This document shows positions 1 to 6,755 of a stretch of 17,639 nucleotides of DNA, piece by piece (positions within the stretch are counted from its first letter, which is position 1; each line of letters opens with the position of its first letter). Made by a program: the position numbers and the translations under genes. The stretch spans positions 1 to 17,639 of the forward strand of contig CAZDJQ010000018.1 of assembly GCA_964505765.1 (NCBI GenBank). The letters are read 5' to 3'. Source of the stretch: CAZDJQ01 sp964505765. Lineage in GTDB: Bacteria > Patescibacteriota > Microgenomatia > UBA12405 > JAHJSD01. Below the pieces are notes generated by a model, which saw nothing but the letters and a program-made list of their open reading frames with translations, made no database searches and was not told the origin of the DNA.

Positions 1-4
1 TATT

Positions 5-1567
5 TTAATTAATTTCAAATAATCTAATTGTCGGGTGGTCAAACACTGTCCAGGTCTCCTCCGACCTTAAATCCGAACCAAGTAAACCCCGCCCAATCCG
101 GCCGAAAGGGCTAAACTCTTTTACCAGCTTAAATTGACTGTCATTATCAAAAACCCGCCGATAAAATTCCGCTGTTTCAGGATATTGATCGGGCAGACGT
201 AAATAATTGGCAAATAACCGTCTTGACGGGATTAAATAATAATCTGCTTGATCAAGATAATTTCTCAATTTTTCCTGCTCCAATTGATTATTTTCCAAAT
301 TATAAAAATCAACAGAAAAAGTTTGAAATTTCTCCCGATCTAAATCCGGCAAATCAATCACATTTCCTCCTTCATAAACTATTTTTGACTTAGCCGGCAA
401 ATTTTCATTCATCCATCTGCTTGCCTGAACTCTAATATCCGGCTGGAAATAAATTTTCATAAAAATAACCCCCGGCAAAATTAAAAAAAATAGAATTAAG
501 TAATGGAAAATTTTTAACTTTGCCCGCCCTCGGTGAGCCCGTGGCGTGGCCGGGGCACTTTTCATTTTTAACTCTTTTATCCCCCAAACAATAAATAAAA
601 TTAAGAACGGCAAAATCGGAATCATAAACCGGGTCCACTTAGCAAAAAGTAAACTATTAAATATAAACCAAGGAAGAAAACTAGAAGTTAGAATATAGAA
701 TTTAGAATTTAGAATCTTGAATTTTAATTTTAAAAAACGCTTCAAAAAAATTAAAAAACTAAAAATTAGAACAGCGAACATTGGCAGACCCAAAACCCAG
801 GGAAAAACCTTATTAAACTGAAACCAAAAAGGAATGGTGTCAATAAACTGCCGAGTATAAAAAACCGGTGAAATTCCGCGGGCGACATTTGCTTCGTAAT
901 TAAGTGTCCTCCAAAAGCTGTCAAACCTTAAAAAATAATAAGGAGAAAAAATAAAAGTCAAAATTAAACTTACTCCCGCCAATAAGAATAATCGTCTAAA
1001 TCTTTTTGTCCGGAGAAGAACTGCCAAAAAAGGAGCAAATAAAAATAAAGCCGCATTTAGTTTGGATGCCATTCCAATTGCCCCGACAAATCCAGCCAAA
1101 ATTAAATACTTTAGGTTTTCTGTTTGATAATATTTGACTGCTAAATAAGCGGAACTGACCCCAACAAAAGTTAAGATGCTTTCTGTTGTTCCAAAATGCG
1201 CCGTTTGTATTAATCCGGGAGTAAAAATCAACAACAAGGCAGTAATCGAGGCGTATTTTTGTTTTTTAAAAATAACTTTTGCCAGCAAGTAGCCGACAAC
1301 AACCGTCAGAAGCGAAAAAACCACTGACCAAAATCGCAGGCCCCAAATTGCTTGATTAAATAAAATCGGCTTTGGGAGACTAAAGTAAGTCAAATATAGC
1401 GGAAACTGTCCGTAAGCAAAAAAATCCGGATTTAATTTAGGCCAGCTTAACCGCTCAATTGCCCAGGCCATATTATTTTCATCAGGGTGAAAGTAAAAAT
1501 TATTTCCCCAATTTATTCCGACAAACCTGGTGAATAACGAAAAAAGCAGGAGAAAACTATAATGCAT
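5..1567 (-). CDS. GT-C (GT39/PMT-like) membrane glycosyltransferase
   Basis: A polytopic protein of 520 residues from the ATG at 1567. An upstream in-frame TTG (1576) would add three residues, but it leaves almost no room after the nearest GGTGAT. An early HPDE motif (D29, E30) lies in the first predicted outside loop, where GT-C enzymes carry their catalytic acid. About ten hydrophobic spans follow, then a soluble C-terminal part of about 150 residues that starts after a DIRVQASRW motif. The family uses polyprenyl-phosphate sugars as donors and works at the outer face of the membrane; the acceptor here is unknown. The start overlaps the end of the UbiA gene by 11 bases, so the two are probably translationally coupled. 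Two odd inserts lie in cytosolic loops: a GC-rich stretch (521-557) and a heptamer tandem repeat (682-723). Family confidence is high; substrate is unknown. Confidence 0.85.
   Translation of the reverse strand: MHYSFLLLFSLFTRFVGINWGNNFYFHPDENNMAWAIERLSWPKLNPDFFAYGQFPLYLTYFSLPKPILFNQAIWGLRFWSVVFSLLTVVVGYLLAKVIFKKQKYASITALLLIFTPGLIQTAHFGTTESILTFVGVSSAYLAVKYYQTENLKYLILAGFVGAIGMASKLNAALFLFAPFLAVLLRTKRFRRLFLLAGVSLILTFIFSPYYFLRFDSFWRTLNYEANVARGISPVFYTRQFIDTIPFWFQFNKVFPWVLGLPMFAVLIFSFLIFLKRFLKLKFKILNSKFYILTSSFLPWFIFNSLLFAKWTRFMIPILPFLILFIVWGIKELKMKSAPATPRAHRGRAKLKIFHYLILFFLILPGVIFMKIYFQPDIRVQASRWMNENLPAKSKIVYEGGNVIDLPDLDREKFQTFSVDFYNLENNQLEQEKLRNYLDQADYYLIPSRRLFANYLRLPDQYPETAEFYRRVFDNDSQFKLVKEFSPFGRIGRGLLGSDLRSEETWTVFDHPTIRLFEIN
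521..557. repeat. GC-rich insert with short inverted ends inside the GT-C gene
   Basis: A 37-base stretch that is about 80% G+C inside a gene that is otherwise AT-rich. It begins TGCCC and ends GGGCA, a 5-base inverted pair. In the reading frame it encodes a Pro/Ala/Arg-rich loop (APATPRAHRGRA) between two membrane spans and keeps the frame open. Its composition differs sharply from both flanks, which suggests an inserted palindromic element. No second copy is visible in this window. Confidence 0.45.
682..723. repeat. Degenerate heptamer tandem repeat (TAGAATT) inside a coding region
   Basis: Six successive 7-base units: TAGAAGT, TAGAATA, TAGAATT, TAGAATT, TAGAATC, TTGAATT. They lie inside the GT-C gene and encode part of a basic cytosolic loop (ILNSKFYILTSSF on the minus strand). 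Three units equal 21 bases, or seven codons. Gain or loss of one or two units would therefore shift the frame. Confidence 0.7.
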
Positions 1568-2492
1568 AGATAACAATAATCACCATCAATCCCCAAAGCA
1601 CCACCGTAAACAGCAAGGGAATATCTGAAGCCAGCATTTTGGACGGCCGCTGGCCGCGCTTACGCTCCAAAACCAACTGCGAATAGCGCATAATTCCCAA
1701 AATAACCGGAAATGCAGTCAGCATCAACCATTTCCGATCCGCTAAGTGCGGAAAGTTTTCCCATAACAATTGTTCCAGACGCCCCTTTTCCCCCGTCATT
1801 TGGATCGGTTGAGTCAAATAGGCAAATAGTGAATAAGAAAGCAGCGTCGAAACTGCAAAAATTGACATATAAAAATCTAACAGACTTTTTCGATACTTCC
1901 CCAACGCCGGCCTGGCTTCATCTCCCTGCAATACCAACTCACTTCTCCGCTTTCCGCTGGCGATTAATAAAGACAGAAAAACCACCGTAAACATCAGCCA
2001 AACCGGTAAATGAAACCCGGTCGCTGCTTCCCCGCCCAACGCTCTTAAAATAAAAGACATCGAAATTCCAAAAATATCCAGAATCGGCAGTTTTTTTAAG
2101 AAAAAAGAATAAATTAAATGAATCGCGACATAAATAAAAACTAACAAGAAAAATGTCATTCCCAGAATAAAAGCCGATATCAAGCCGGCCAGAAACAAAC
2201 CCACCGCAATAATAACCGCCGACTGTGGATCCAGCTCCCCTTTTGCAATCGGCCGGTCCTTTTTACGCGGATGTTTTCTGTCTAAAGGGGCGTCGACAAC
2301 ATCATTAATTAAATAAGACGCCGAAGAAATTAAACAAAAAACAATAAATGCTAATAAGGTTTTATTAAAAAACGCCTGGTCAAATAATTTCCCGTTAAAA
2401 ATAATTGCCGCAAAAACAGCCAGGTTTTTGGTCCACTGAAACGGCCGCATAGAAATGAAAATCGCCTGGGGCAAACTCCTTTTTTTATCCAT
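1557..2492 (-). CDS. UbiA-family prenyltransferase, decaprenyl-phosphate phosphoribosyltransferase-like
   Basis: A membrane protein of 311 residues from the ATG at 2492. It begins with the MRPFQWTKN motif typical of the DPPR-synthase (Rv3806c-type) branch. The first Asp-rich motif is NDVVDAPLD (N63, D64, D67, D71), followed by RKHPRKKDRPIA. A second conserved region, SGKRRSEL, lies around residues 179-186. About eight or nine hydrophobic spans are visible. The branch transfers 5-phosphoribose from PRPP to a polyprenyl phosphate, giving a lipid-linked pentose. An in-frame TTG at 2513 is an alternative start, but a promoter (2503-2531) whose -10 box ends 10 bases before the ATG favours 2492. 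There is no Shine-Dalgarno site. The FAD-oxidoreductase gene lies upstream and the GT-C gene overlaps its 3' end. The family is clear; the exact lipid and sugar are inferred from motif similarity. Confidence 0.85.
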   Translation of the reverse strand: MDKKRSLPQAIFISMRPFQWTKNLAVFAAIIFNGKLFDQAFFNKTLLAFIVFCLISSASYLINDVVDAPLDRKHPRKKDRPIAKGELDPQSAVIIAVGLFLAGLISAFILGMTFFLLVFIYVAIHLIYSFFLKKLPILDIFGISMSFILRALGGEAATGFHLPVWLMFTVVFLSLLIASGKRRSELVLQGDEARPALGKYRKSLLDFYMSIFAVSTLLSYSLFAYLTQPIQMTGEKGRLEQLLWENFPHLADRKWLMLTAFPVILGIMRYSQLVLERKRGQRPSKMLASDIPLLFTVVLWGLMVIIVIYAL

Positions 2493-2502
2493 GGTTATGC
2501 TT

Positions 2503-2531
2503 ATTCTAAACAATTACAAAGATTTAGACAA
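2503..2531 (-). promoter_or_regulatory. Promoter of the UbiA gene
   Basis: On the minus strand, TTGTCT (2531-2526), a 17-base spacer, then TAGAAT (2508-2503). Ten bases separate the -10 box from the ATG at 2492. Transcription would start within about three bases of the start codon, giving a leaderless or nearly leaderless mRNA. The -35 box begins at the stop codon of the oxidoreductase gene. The same -35 sequence, TTGTCT, occurs at rpsT. Confidence 0.55.
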
Positions 2532-3801
2532 GCCGGCTGATTTCCCGCCCCATTTTAATTGAATGATTTAACCCCCGGTCCCAAGGGAAAATATGATTTC
2601 CAGTCGCCCAATAAATCTGCCCGGGGACTAGTTCGTAGCCCGGTTTTTTTTGAGGATAATCTAATTCAATAACCGGTTGTGCCCAAGGATATTTAAAAAC
2701 CTGATATCCAATTAGAAAACTTTCAAAACTGGGATTAAGGCGCCGTAAAAAAGAACTGAATTCTTTAAAAATTTCAGCCGGGTTTTGATTGATTATTTTC
2801 TCATTCTGCTGGTAATAGCCGCCGGCATATACCAAATGTTCTCCGCCGTATTTTTCAGGATCAATAAAATTAGTGTGTTCTATTAAGGCTACAAAAGGAA
2901 ACTGACTGTCTAAAATATTAAGCCAATAAGAATCATCCGGTAAAAACTTCTTTTTCAATCTTAAAACTAAAACCAAAGAGGCTAAGTTTTTTAAACTTTG
3001 ATATTTTATTTTTTTCTGATTACTGACCGCCTCGGTATCTTCAATAATCGATAAAGCTTGCGGCACCGGCACCGCCAAAACTACTTTATCCACCAATTCG
3101 GTTTTATCGTCAGTTCTCACTTCCCATTTCTTTTCCTTTCGATGAATTTGGCTTACCGCCTGATTAGTAAACACTCTTACTGAACGCTCGCTTAGTTTTT
3201 TTTCCAGCCTATCAATCAATACCTGACTGCCTCCTTGTAAATAACCCAGTTCCACACTTCGCGCTTTTATTCTGGCCCATAACCAAGAAAAAGCAACTTC
3301 ACTATCAAAACCGCCGAATTTGCCTTTCATTAACGGCTGCCAAATTTCCTCCCAGGCCGGCTCCCCAATCAACCTGGGAAAAAACTTTTCGGCCGTAATC
3401 CGACTGTAGACAGGCAAATAAGGAAAGGCGCGCATAAAGAAGATTGCCGCTCCCATCCGGATTTTAGCCGGCCAACTCAAATGAGGAAATTTTAAATAAT
3501 CCCCCAGCTTGTCAAAAGGATAAATCTCCCCGTTGGTGTAAACTGAAGTTTCAACCGGTTTATAAAAAAGTTTATCTGATAAGCCCAGCTCTGCTAAAAA
3601 GGCTTTAAGTTCTTTATCTTTTTTAAAGTAATGATGAAAAAAAATTTCGGCCGGCCAATCCCAGTTCTCCTTTTGATCGCTTTTGACTAATCCCCCTAAT
3701 TGGCTATCTTTTTCAAACAATAATATTTCTTTTCCCTGCTTGGATAATTCATGGGCAATGGTCAGACCGGTGATTCCGCCGCCGACAACAGCAATTTTCA
3801 T
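2524..3801 (-). CDS. FAD-dependent oxidoreductase, protoporphyrinogen-oxidase/amine-oxidase superfamily
   Basis: A soluble 425-residue flavoprotein. A Rossmann dinucleotide fingerprint lies at the extreme N-terminus (VVGGGITGL, with G7, G9, G12), with the ribose-binding acid in LLFEK (E30) and then QLGGLV. GYLQGGSQVLIDRL lies mid-protein and a C-terminal FAD contact (ATGNHIFPWDRGLNHSI) is as in COG1232-type enzymes. The substrate cannot be read from sequence. Haem synthesis is unlikely to be the context here. The position directly before a UbiA-type gene and a GT-C gene points instead to oxidation of a lipid-linked or isoprenoid intermediate, which is inference. The ATG at 3801 lies five bases after the upstream stop codon and has no Shine-Dalgarno site. 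UDP-galactopyranose mutase was considered, but the motifs fit less well. Confidence 0.8.
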   Translation of the reverse strand: MKIAVVGGGITGLTIAHELSKQGKEILLFEKDSQLGGLVKSDQKENWDWPAEIFFHHYFKKDKELKAFLAELGLSDKLFYKPVETSVYTNGEIYPFDKLGDYLKFPHLSWPAKIRMGAAIFFMRAFPYLPVYSRITAEKFFPRLIGEPAWEEIWQPLMKGKFGGFDSEVAFSWLWARIKARSVELGYLQGGSQVLIDRLEKKLSERSVRVFTNQAVSQIHRKEKKWEVRTDDKTELVDKVVLAVPVPQALSIIEDTEAVSNQKKIKYQSLKNLASLVLVLRLKKKFLPDDSYWLNILDSQFPFVALIEHTNFIDPEKYGGEHLVYAGGYYQQNEKIINQNPAEIFKEFSSFLRRLNPSFESFLIGYQVFKYPWAQPVIELDYPQKKPGYELVPGQIYWATGNHIFPWDRGLNHSIKMGREISRLV

Positions 3802-3806
3802 TTAGA

Positions 3807-4352
3807 TTAGAGGATAAATAACAATCCGCTTAGGCTAATAATTGACCCCAGTAATATTAACAACTGGGAGGGAAGAGTAAAACCGACTTCCGGTAATTCC
3901 ATCCTGGTCGGCACGGGGGTGGCAGTTGTCTGGGCTATTAACTCCTCGGTCGGAGTCGGCGAAACCGCTTCTGCAGTGGTTTCTGTCGGCGTTGAAGTCG
4001 GCGTCAAGGTCGGGGTTAAAGTTGGTGTCGGCGTCAAAGTCGGCGTCAACGTTCCAGTTGGTGTCGGGGTCGGGGTTAAAGTCGGAGTGGGAGAGGCAAC
4101 AGTAAAACTTAATTCACAACCGGTAGTCGGAGTCGGCGTTGGCTCTTCAGCAGCCGGCGCTTCTTTCGGCGCCGTCGGAGCCACATGTTCTTCTTCTCTC
4201 AATTGATACAGCCGGTAGGCGCTGATTACCGCAATCGCCCCAAGCAGAATCACTGATCCTAAAACCAATCCAAACACAAATTTCGATTTCTTTTTTTCTG
4301 GTTTTTTCTGGTCACCGTTGATTGGTGGATTGTTTTCAGTCATTTCATTCAT
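3807..4352 (-). CDS. Thr-Pro-rich two-span surface protein with LPEVG tail
   Basis: A 181-residue protein with no recognised family. A basic, Lys-rich N-terminus precedes a membrane span (about 26-46). An Ala/Pro/Glu stretch follows, then a Thr-Pro low-complexity region (about 71-123), and finally LPEVG (153-157) with a second hydrophobic span (163-181). The only Cys is C79, beside the Thr-Pro region. The layout suggests a rigid extracellular linker held by both ends. LPEVG resembles a sortase sorting signal, but no Lys or Arg follows the last span, so sortase processing is uncertain. The start is three bases after the stop of the Cys-rich gene; a second in-frame ATG lies at 4343. An ORF on the opposite strand rich in Val and Gly is only the shadow of the repeat. 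Confidence 0.7.
   Translation of the reverse strand: MNEMTENNPPINGDQKKPEKKKSKFVFGLVLGSVILLGAIAVISAYRLYQLREEEHVAPTAPKEAPAAEEPTPTPTTGCELSFTVASPTPTLTPTPTPTGTLTPTLTPTPTLTPTLTPTSTPTETTAEAVSPTPTEELIAQTTATPVPTRMELPEVGFTLPSQLLILLGSIISLSGLLFIL
3985..4093. repeat. 12-base minisatellite encoding the Thr-Pro linker
   Basis: Imperfect 12-base units of the type GTCGGCGTCAAA, mixed with 6-base half units. On the minus strand they encode TPTL/TPTP repeats. Unit gain or loss keeps the frame, so linker length can vary freely between strains. Confidence 0.75.
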
Positions 4353-4354
4353 TT

Positions 4355-5350
4355 TTAATACCAGCCTAAACTTGGATTATAAACTTGGGCTTCAACTGAA
4401 TAAGTCCCATAATCCGGAATTTCAAATTCCCAATAAAAATTACCTTGATAACGCTGTTCACTTTCCTGCCACCCTTCCCCGTCAACTCTAAATCTTGCTT
4501 TAGTAAGCCCTTCTGGATGATCCGTCTCTCCGGTTACCAAAAGATAAACCCGATCCCCGGGGTGTAATTGGCTGTAATCGCTGATTAATTGCCAATCTTG
4601 ATCATACATTTCTAAATTTAAACAGGCGCAAGTGTAATCAGGCGGCAGAGTCGGCCTCGGGGTATCAGTTGGAATCAACGTCGGAGTTAATGTTGGTGTC
4701 AATGTCGGGACTGGTGTTGAAGTCGGCGGTGGAGCACAAATACTCCAATCACCACTCCAGCACTGAATATCTGCTTTCCCACACCCACCAGTAACGCTTA
4801 AATCTTCCTGATAAAAAGTACATTCTTGTGGCGACCAACTGCCAACCGTATGCCAATCTCCATCACAATCAACTGTAAATTCTCTAGGCATACAGGGAAC
4901 TCCTGTCTTATTGGCATTACACTCCTCTAAAGTTGCGTAATTCTCATCATGGCTACAACCAGCCCAAGTTCCGCTTACTTTATCCGTACCACTACATTTT
5001 ACTTTAAAAGAATGATCTTCAATTTTACACTCAGTAGTTGCCTCTGGAGGGGCTGGGTTATCACCATCCGGACAATACTCATCTGTCCTTTGACAACGTC
5101 CGTAAGTAAAACATTGAACTAAACCCTCTTGGCAAGGTGGTGGATTTTCTCCGTTTACACAACAAGCGGGGTTGTCATCACAAGCATATTCATCGCACCA
5201 TCCTTCGTGCCACCCCCCACAATGACAAAGATCGGGGTCATAGGCTTCACGCCTGGTTTCCTGCTGCTGCTTAACTAAATAAAGCCCGGCAATTAAAGAA
5301 GAAGTTAGTAAAAACCCGCCGATAATCAAAAAAATAGTTTTTTTCGTCAT
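4355..5350 (-). CDS. Cys-rich secreted/membrane-anchored protein with Thr-Pro linker and Ig-like C-terminal domain
   Basis: A 331-residue protein of unrecognised family. One N-terminal membrane span (about 6-26) is followed by QQQETRREA. The region 42-205 holds 20 of the 22 Cys residues, starting CHCGGWHEGWC. Two similar modules can be seen: FKVKC...W...C...C...C (115-153) and FTVDC...W...C...C...C (158-197). A Thr-Pro linker (about 207-236), a CAC motif (241-243) and a C-terminal beta-type domain ending YNPSLGWY follow. All Cys lie on the outer side and their number is even, which suggests disulfides. The gene lies after the largest gap in the minus-strand block and has candidate promoter elements. 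The role is probably cell-surface contact, inferred only from layout. Confidence 0.7.
   Translation of the reverse strand: MTKKTIFLIIGGFLLTSSLIAGLYLVKQQQETRREAYDPDLCHCGGWHEGWCDEYACDDNPACCVNGENPPPCQEGLVQCFTYGRCQRTDEYCPDGDNPAPPEATTECKIEDHSFKVKCSGTDKVSGTWAGCSHDENYATLEECNANKTGVPCMPREFTVDCDGDWHTVGSWSPQECTFYQEDLSVTGGCGKADIQCWSGDWSICAPPPTSTPVPTLTPTLTPTLIPTDTPRPTLPPDYTCACLNLEMYDQDWQLISDYSQLHPGDRVYLLVTGETDHPEGLTKARFRVDGEGWQESEQRYQGNFYWEFEIPDYGTYSVEAQVYNPSLGWY
4669..4730. repeat. Short Thr-Pro-coding repeat in the Cys-rich gene
   Basis: Imperfect 12-base units such as GTCGGAGTTAAT and GTTGGTGTCAAT, coding on the minus strand for PTLTPT. They are close in sequence to the minisatellite at 3985-4093. Recombination between the two neighbouring genes is possible. 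Confidence 0.6.
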
Positions 5351-5373
5351 TAGATCTATGCCCAGAATAAAAC

Positions 5374-5390
5374 ACTTCTGCCTAAGAAGT
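5374..5390. repeat. Inverted repeat between two surface-protein genes
   Basis: ACTTCT, five bases, AGAAGT: a perfect 6-base stem. On the minus strand it lies after the FN3 gene stop and is followed by GTTTT, so it could be a weak terminator or attenuator. It also lies downstream of the TATAAT at 5396-5401 and could be an operator or a 5' leader hairpin of the Cys-rich gene. Confidence 0.45.
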
Positions 5391-5395
5391 CAAGA

Positions 5396-5424
5396 ATTAT
5401 ACTTAAATTTTCCCCCAGCCTAAA
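5396..5424 (-). promoter_or_regulatory. Candidate promoter of the Cys-rich gene
   Basis: On the minus strand a perfect TATAAT (5401-5396) lies 17 bases after a poor -35 (TTTAGG, 5424-5419). Transcription from here would give a leader of roughly 40 bases containing the hairpin. A second possibility is TTGACT (5393-5388), 16 bases, TTTATT (5371-5366), with a very short leader. The two overlap and sequence alone does not decide between them. Confidence 0.4.
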
Positions 5425-6755
5425 AATAAAAATATAATTACCCCCCCGATCAGCAGACTTCCGGTTATCTGCCAAATTCCGGTTTCCGGAACCCCGGATT
5501 CAGTTGAGGGCTGGCTGACACTGGGAGATTCAGTCGGAGTTGCTGTCGCCGTTGGTTCAGGGGTAGCGGTCGGGGCCGGTGTTGAAGTTGGAGTAACCGT
5601 ATCACCGGAAGGAGTAGCGCTGAAAGCCGGTCCGGTATCAGCTTCGGCTGCTAAAACAAAAGTTCGTTTAAACTCTTCCTCTTTTCCTGTTTCCGGATCA
5701 GTATAACTAATCGTTAAAGTGTGACTGCCTGGTTCCAGCGCCTGGGGCGGACTCCATTCCCATTCTTGATCATCGTCTATAATCAGTTCCGCTTCATATT
5801 TTGTTGCCGATTCTAAAACTATTTTTACTTTCCCTCCGGCCGGGCCGGTTCCAAATATCTCCGGCTGGGGAACATTTATTGTCTCTCCGGCTTGAGGATT
5901 AATTATCTTAAACTCACCGGATTGTTCAAAATCAACTGCATCACTGCGGAACCCGCCGGAACCGCTCGGCGGCAGAGTCGGCTCCGCCCCGATATCTTCG
6001 TCCAATATTGGTTCGGCCGGATCGGTAAAATCAAAATCCTCGCCCAGCGTAATCGTTGACACCGGATCGTCGTATTTAGTAAAAGTCCTTCCCTTTGATG
6101 CTCCTTTTTCAGCTCCCTCAACGACAATTTCCTCAATAATCTCCCCTTCTTGATAATCCGCTAAATTCTGTAAATCTTTGCTGTAGGCTTTGGCTAGAGA
6201 AACGGCCCAATTCCCTTGAGAAGTTACTAAAGAAGACAACGGCGAAATTCCTTCGATTTCAACATAAACAATTGCTCCTTGCGCCGGTTCGCCTTGACCG
6301 GTCTCAACTTTTCCGGAAGCCAAATTAGCCTGCGGTATTTGTTGACTAGCTAGGACAGCAGTTTTGACCTCGAAAGACTGATTATTATCAGAAAACTCAT
6401 TCCCGCCTGAAATTATAATATACTGATAATCTTTATTGGGTTCTAAGCCTTTAACTTCAACATAATGAGTAGTATATTTTTCGGGCTGGCCGATCGTATC
6501 ACGACTGTCAATAAAAACTCTTTCCTGGCCGTTTAACTCCACTTTAACCATCCCGGCCGCCGGTTCAGCAGTTATCCAGGAAACAACAAAAGAATCCGGA
6601 GTAATATTAGTTTTCCTGATTTGTTCCGGACGAATATTTTTCCCCGCCCTTAATCTTAAAATCCCGGCTTCTTGAAGCACAACCAAGGTTGAAAACAAGC
6701 TGAATAAAAGAAAAATTCCTAAGATCGTCGGAATTTCATTCCTGTTCCATTTCAT
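5403..6755 (-). CDS. FN3/Ig-like surface protein with VPETG sorting-type tail
   Basis: A 450-residue extracellular protein. An N-terminal span (about 10-28) is followed by RLRAG. A fibronectin type III-like domain (about 42-133) starts IRPEQIRKTNITPDSF and includes GLEPNKDYQY. A second beta domain (about 145-240, ASGKV...GAIVYVEI) resembles carboxypeptidase-regulatory-like folds. A bacterial Ig-like domain (about 283-370, FKIINPQAGETI...GSHTLTI) comes next, then a Ser/Thr/Pro linker, VPETG (422-426), a hydrophobic span (428-446) and a terminal Lys. The tail fits a sortase-type signal, but no sortase gene lies here. The start overlaps the upstream stop as ATGA and has the strongest Shine-Dalgarno site in the window (GGAGGAGG, seven bases before the ATG). 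The pilus-gene context suggests a pilus-associated or adhesive role, which is inference. Confidence 0.8.
   Translation of the reverse strand: MKWNRNEIPTILGIFLLFSLFSTLVVLQEAGILRLRAGKNIRPEQIRKTNITPDSFVVSWITAEPAAGMVKVELNGQERVFIDSRDTIGQPEKYTTHYVEVKGLEPNKDYQYIIISGGNEFSDNNQSFEVKTAVLASQQIPQANLASGKVETGQGEPAQGAIVYVEIEGISPLSSLVTSQGNWAVSLAKAYSKDLQNLADYQEGEIIEEIVVEGAEKGASKGRTFTKYDDPVSTITLGEDFDFTDPAEPILDEDIGAEPTLPPSGSGGFRSDAVDFEQSGEFKIINPQAGETINVPQPEIFGTGPAGGKVKIVLESATKYEAELIIDDDQEWEWSPPQALEPGSHTLTISYTDPETGKEEEFKRTFVLAAEADTGPAFSATPSGDTVTPTSTPAPTATPEPTATATPTESPSVSQPSTESGVPETGIWQITGSLLIGGVIIFLFLGWGKI

Noticed and set aside
682..723. CRISPR-like array
   Set aside because: The units are only 7 bases, contiguous and without spacers.
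3919..4206. Plus-strand ORF rich in Val and Gly
   Set aside because: It is the antisense reading of the Thr-Pro minisatellite; the minus-strand frame has sensible domains, membrane spans and neighbours.
4350..4360. Frameshift joining the Cys-rich gene and the Thr-Pro-rich gene
   Set aside because: The downstream gene has its own start, basic N-terminus and membrane span, and the upstream protein ends in a plausible domain end, so two genes are more likely than one broken gene.
4376..4381. Minus-strand TATAAT as promoter of the Thr-Pro-rich gene
   Set aside because: It is formed by Tyr-Asn codons, has no -35 box at a usable distance, and lies farther from the ATG than other boxes in this window.
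3807..6755. A sortase gene to go with the LPEVG/VPETG tails
   Set aside because: No protein in the window has a sortase fold signature or TLxTC motif; if present, it lies elsewhere in the genome.
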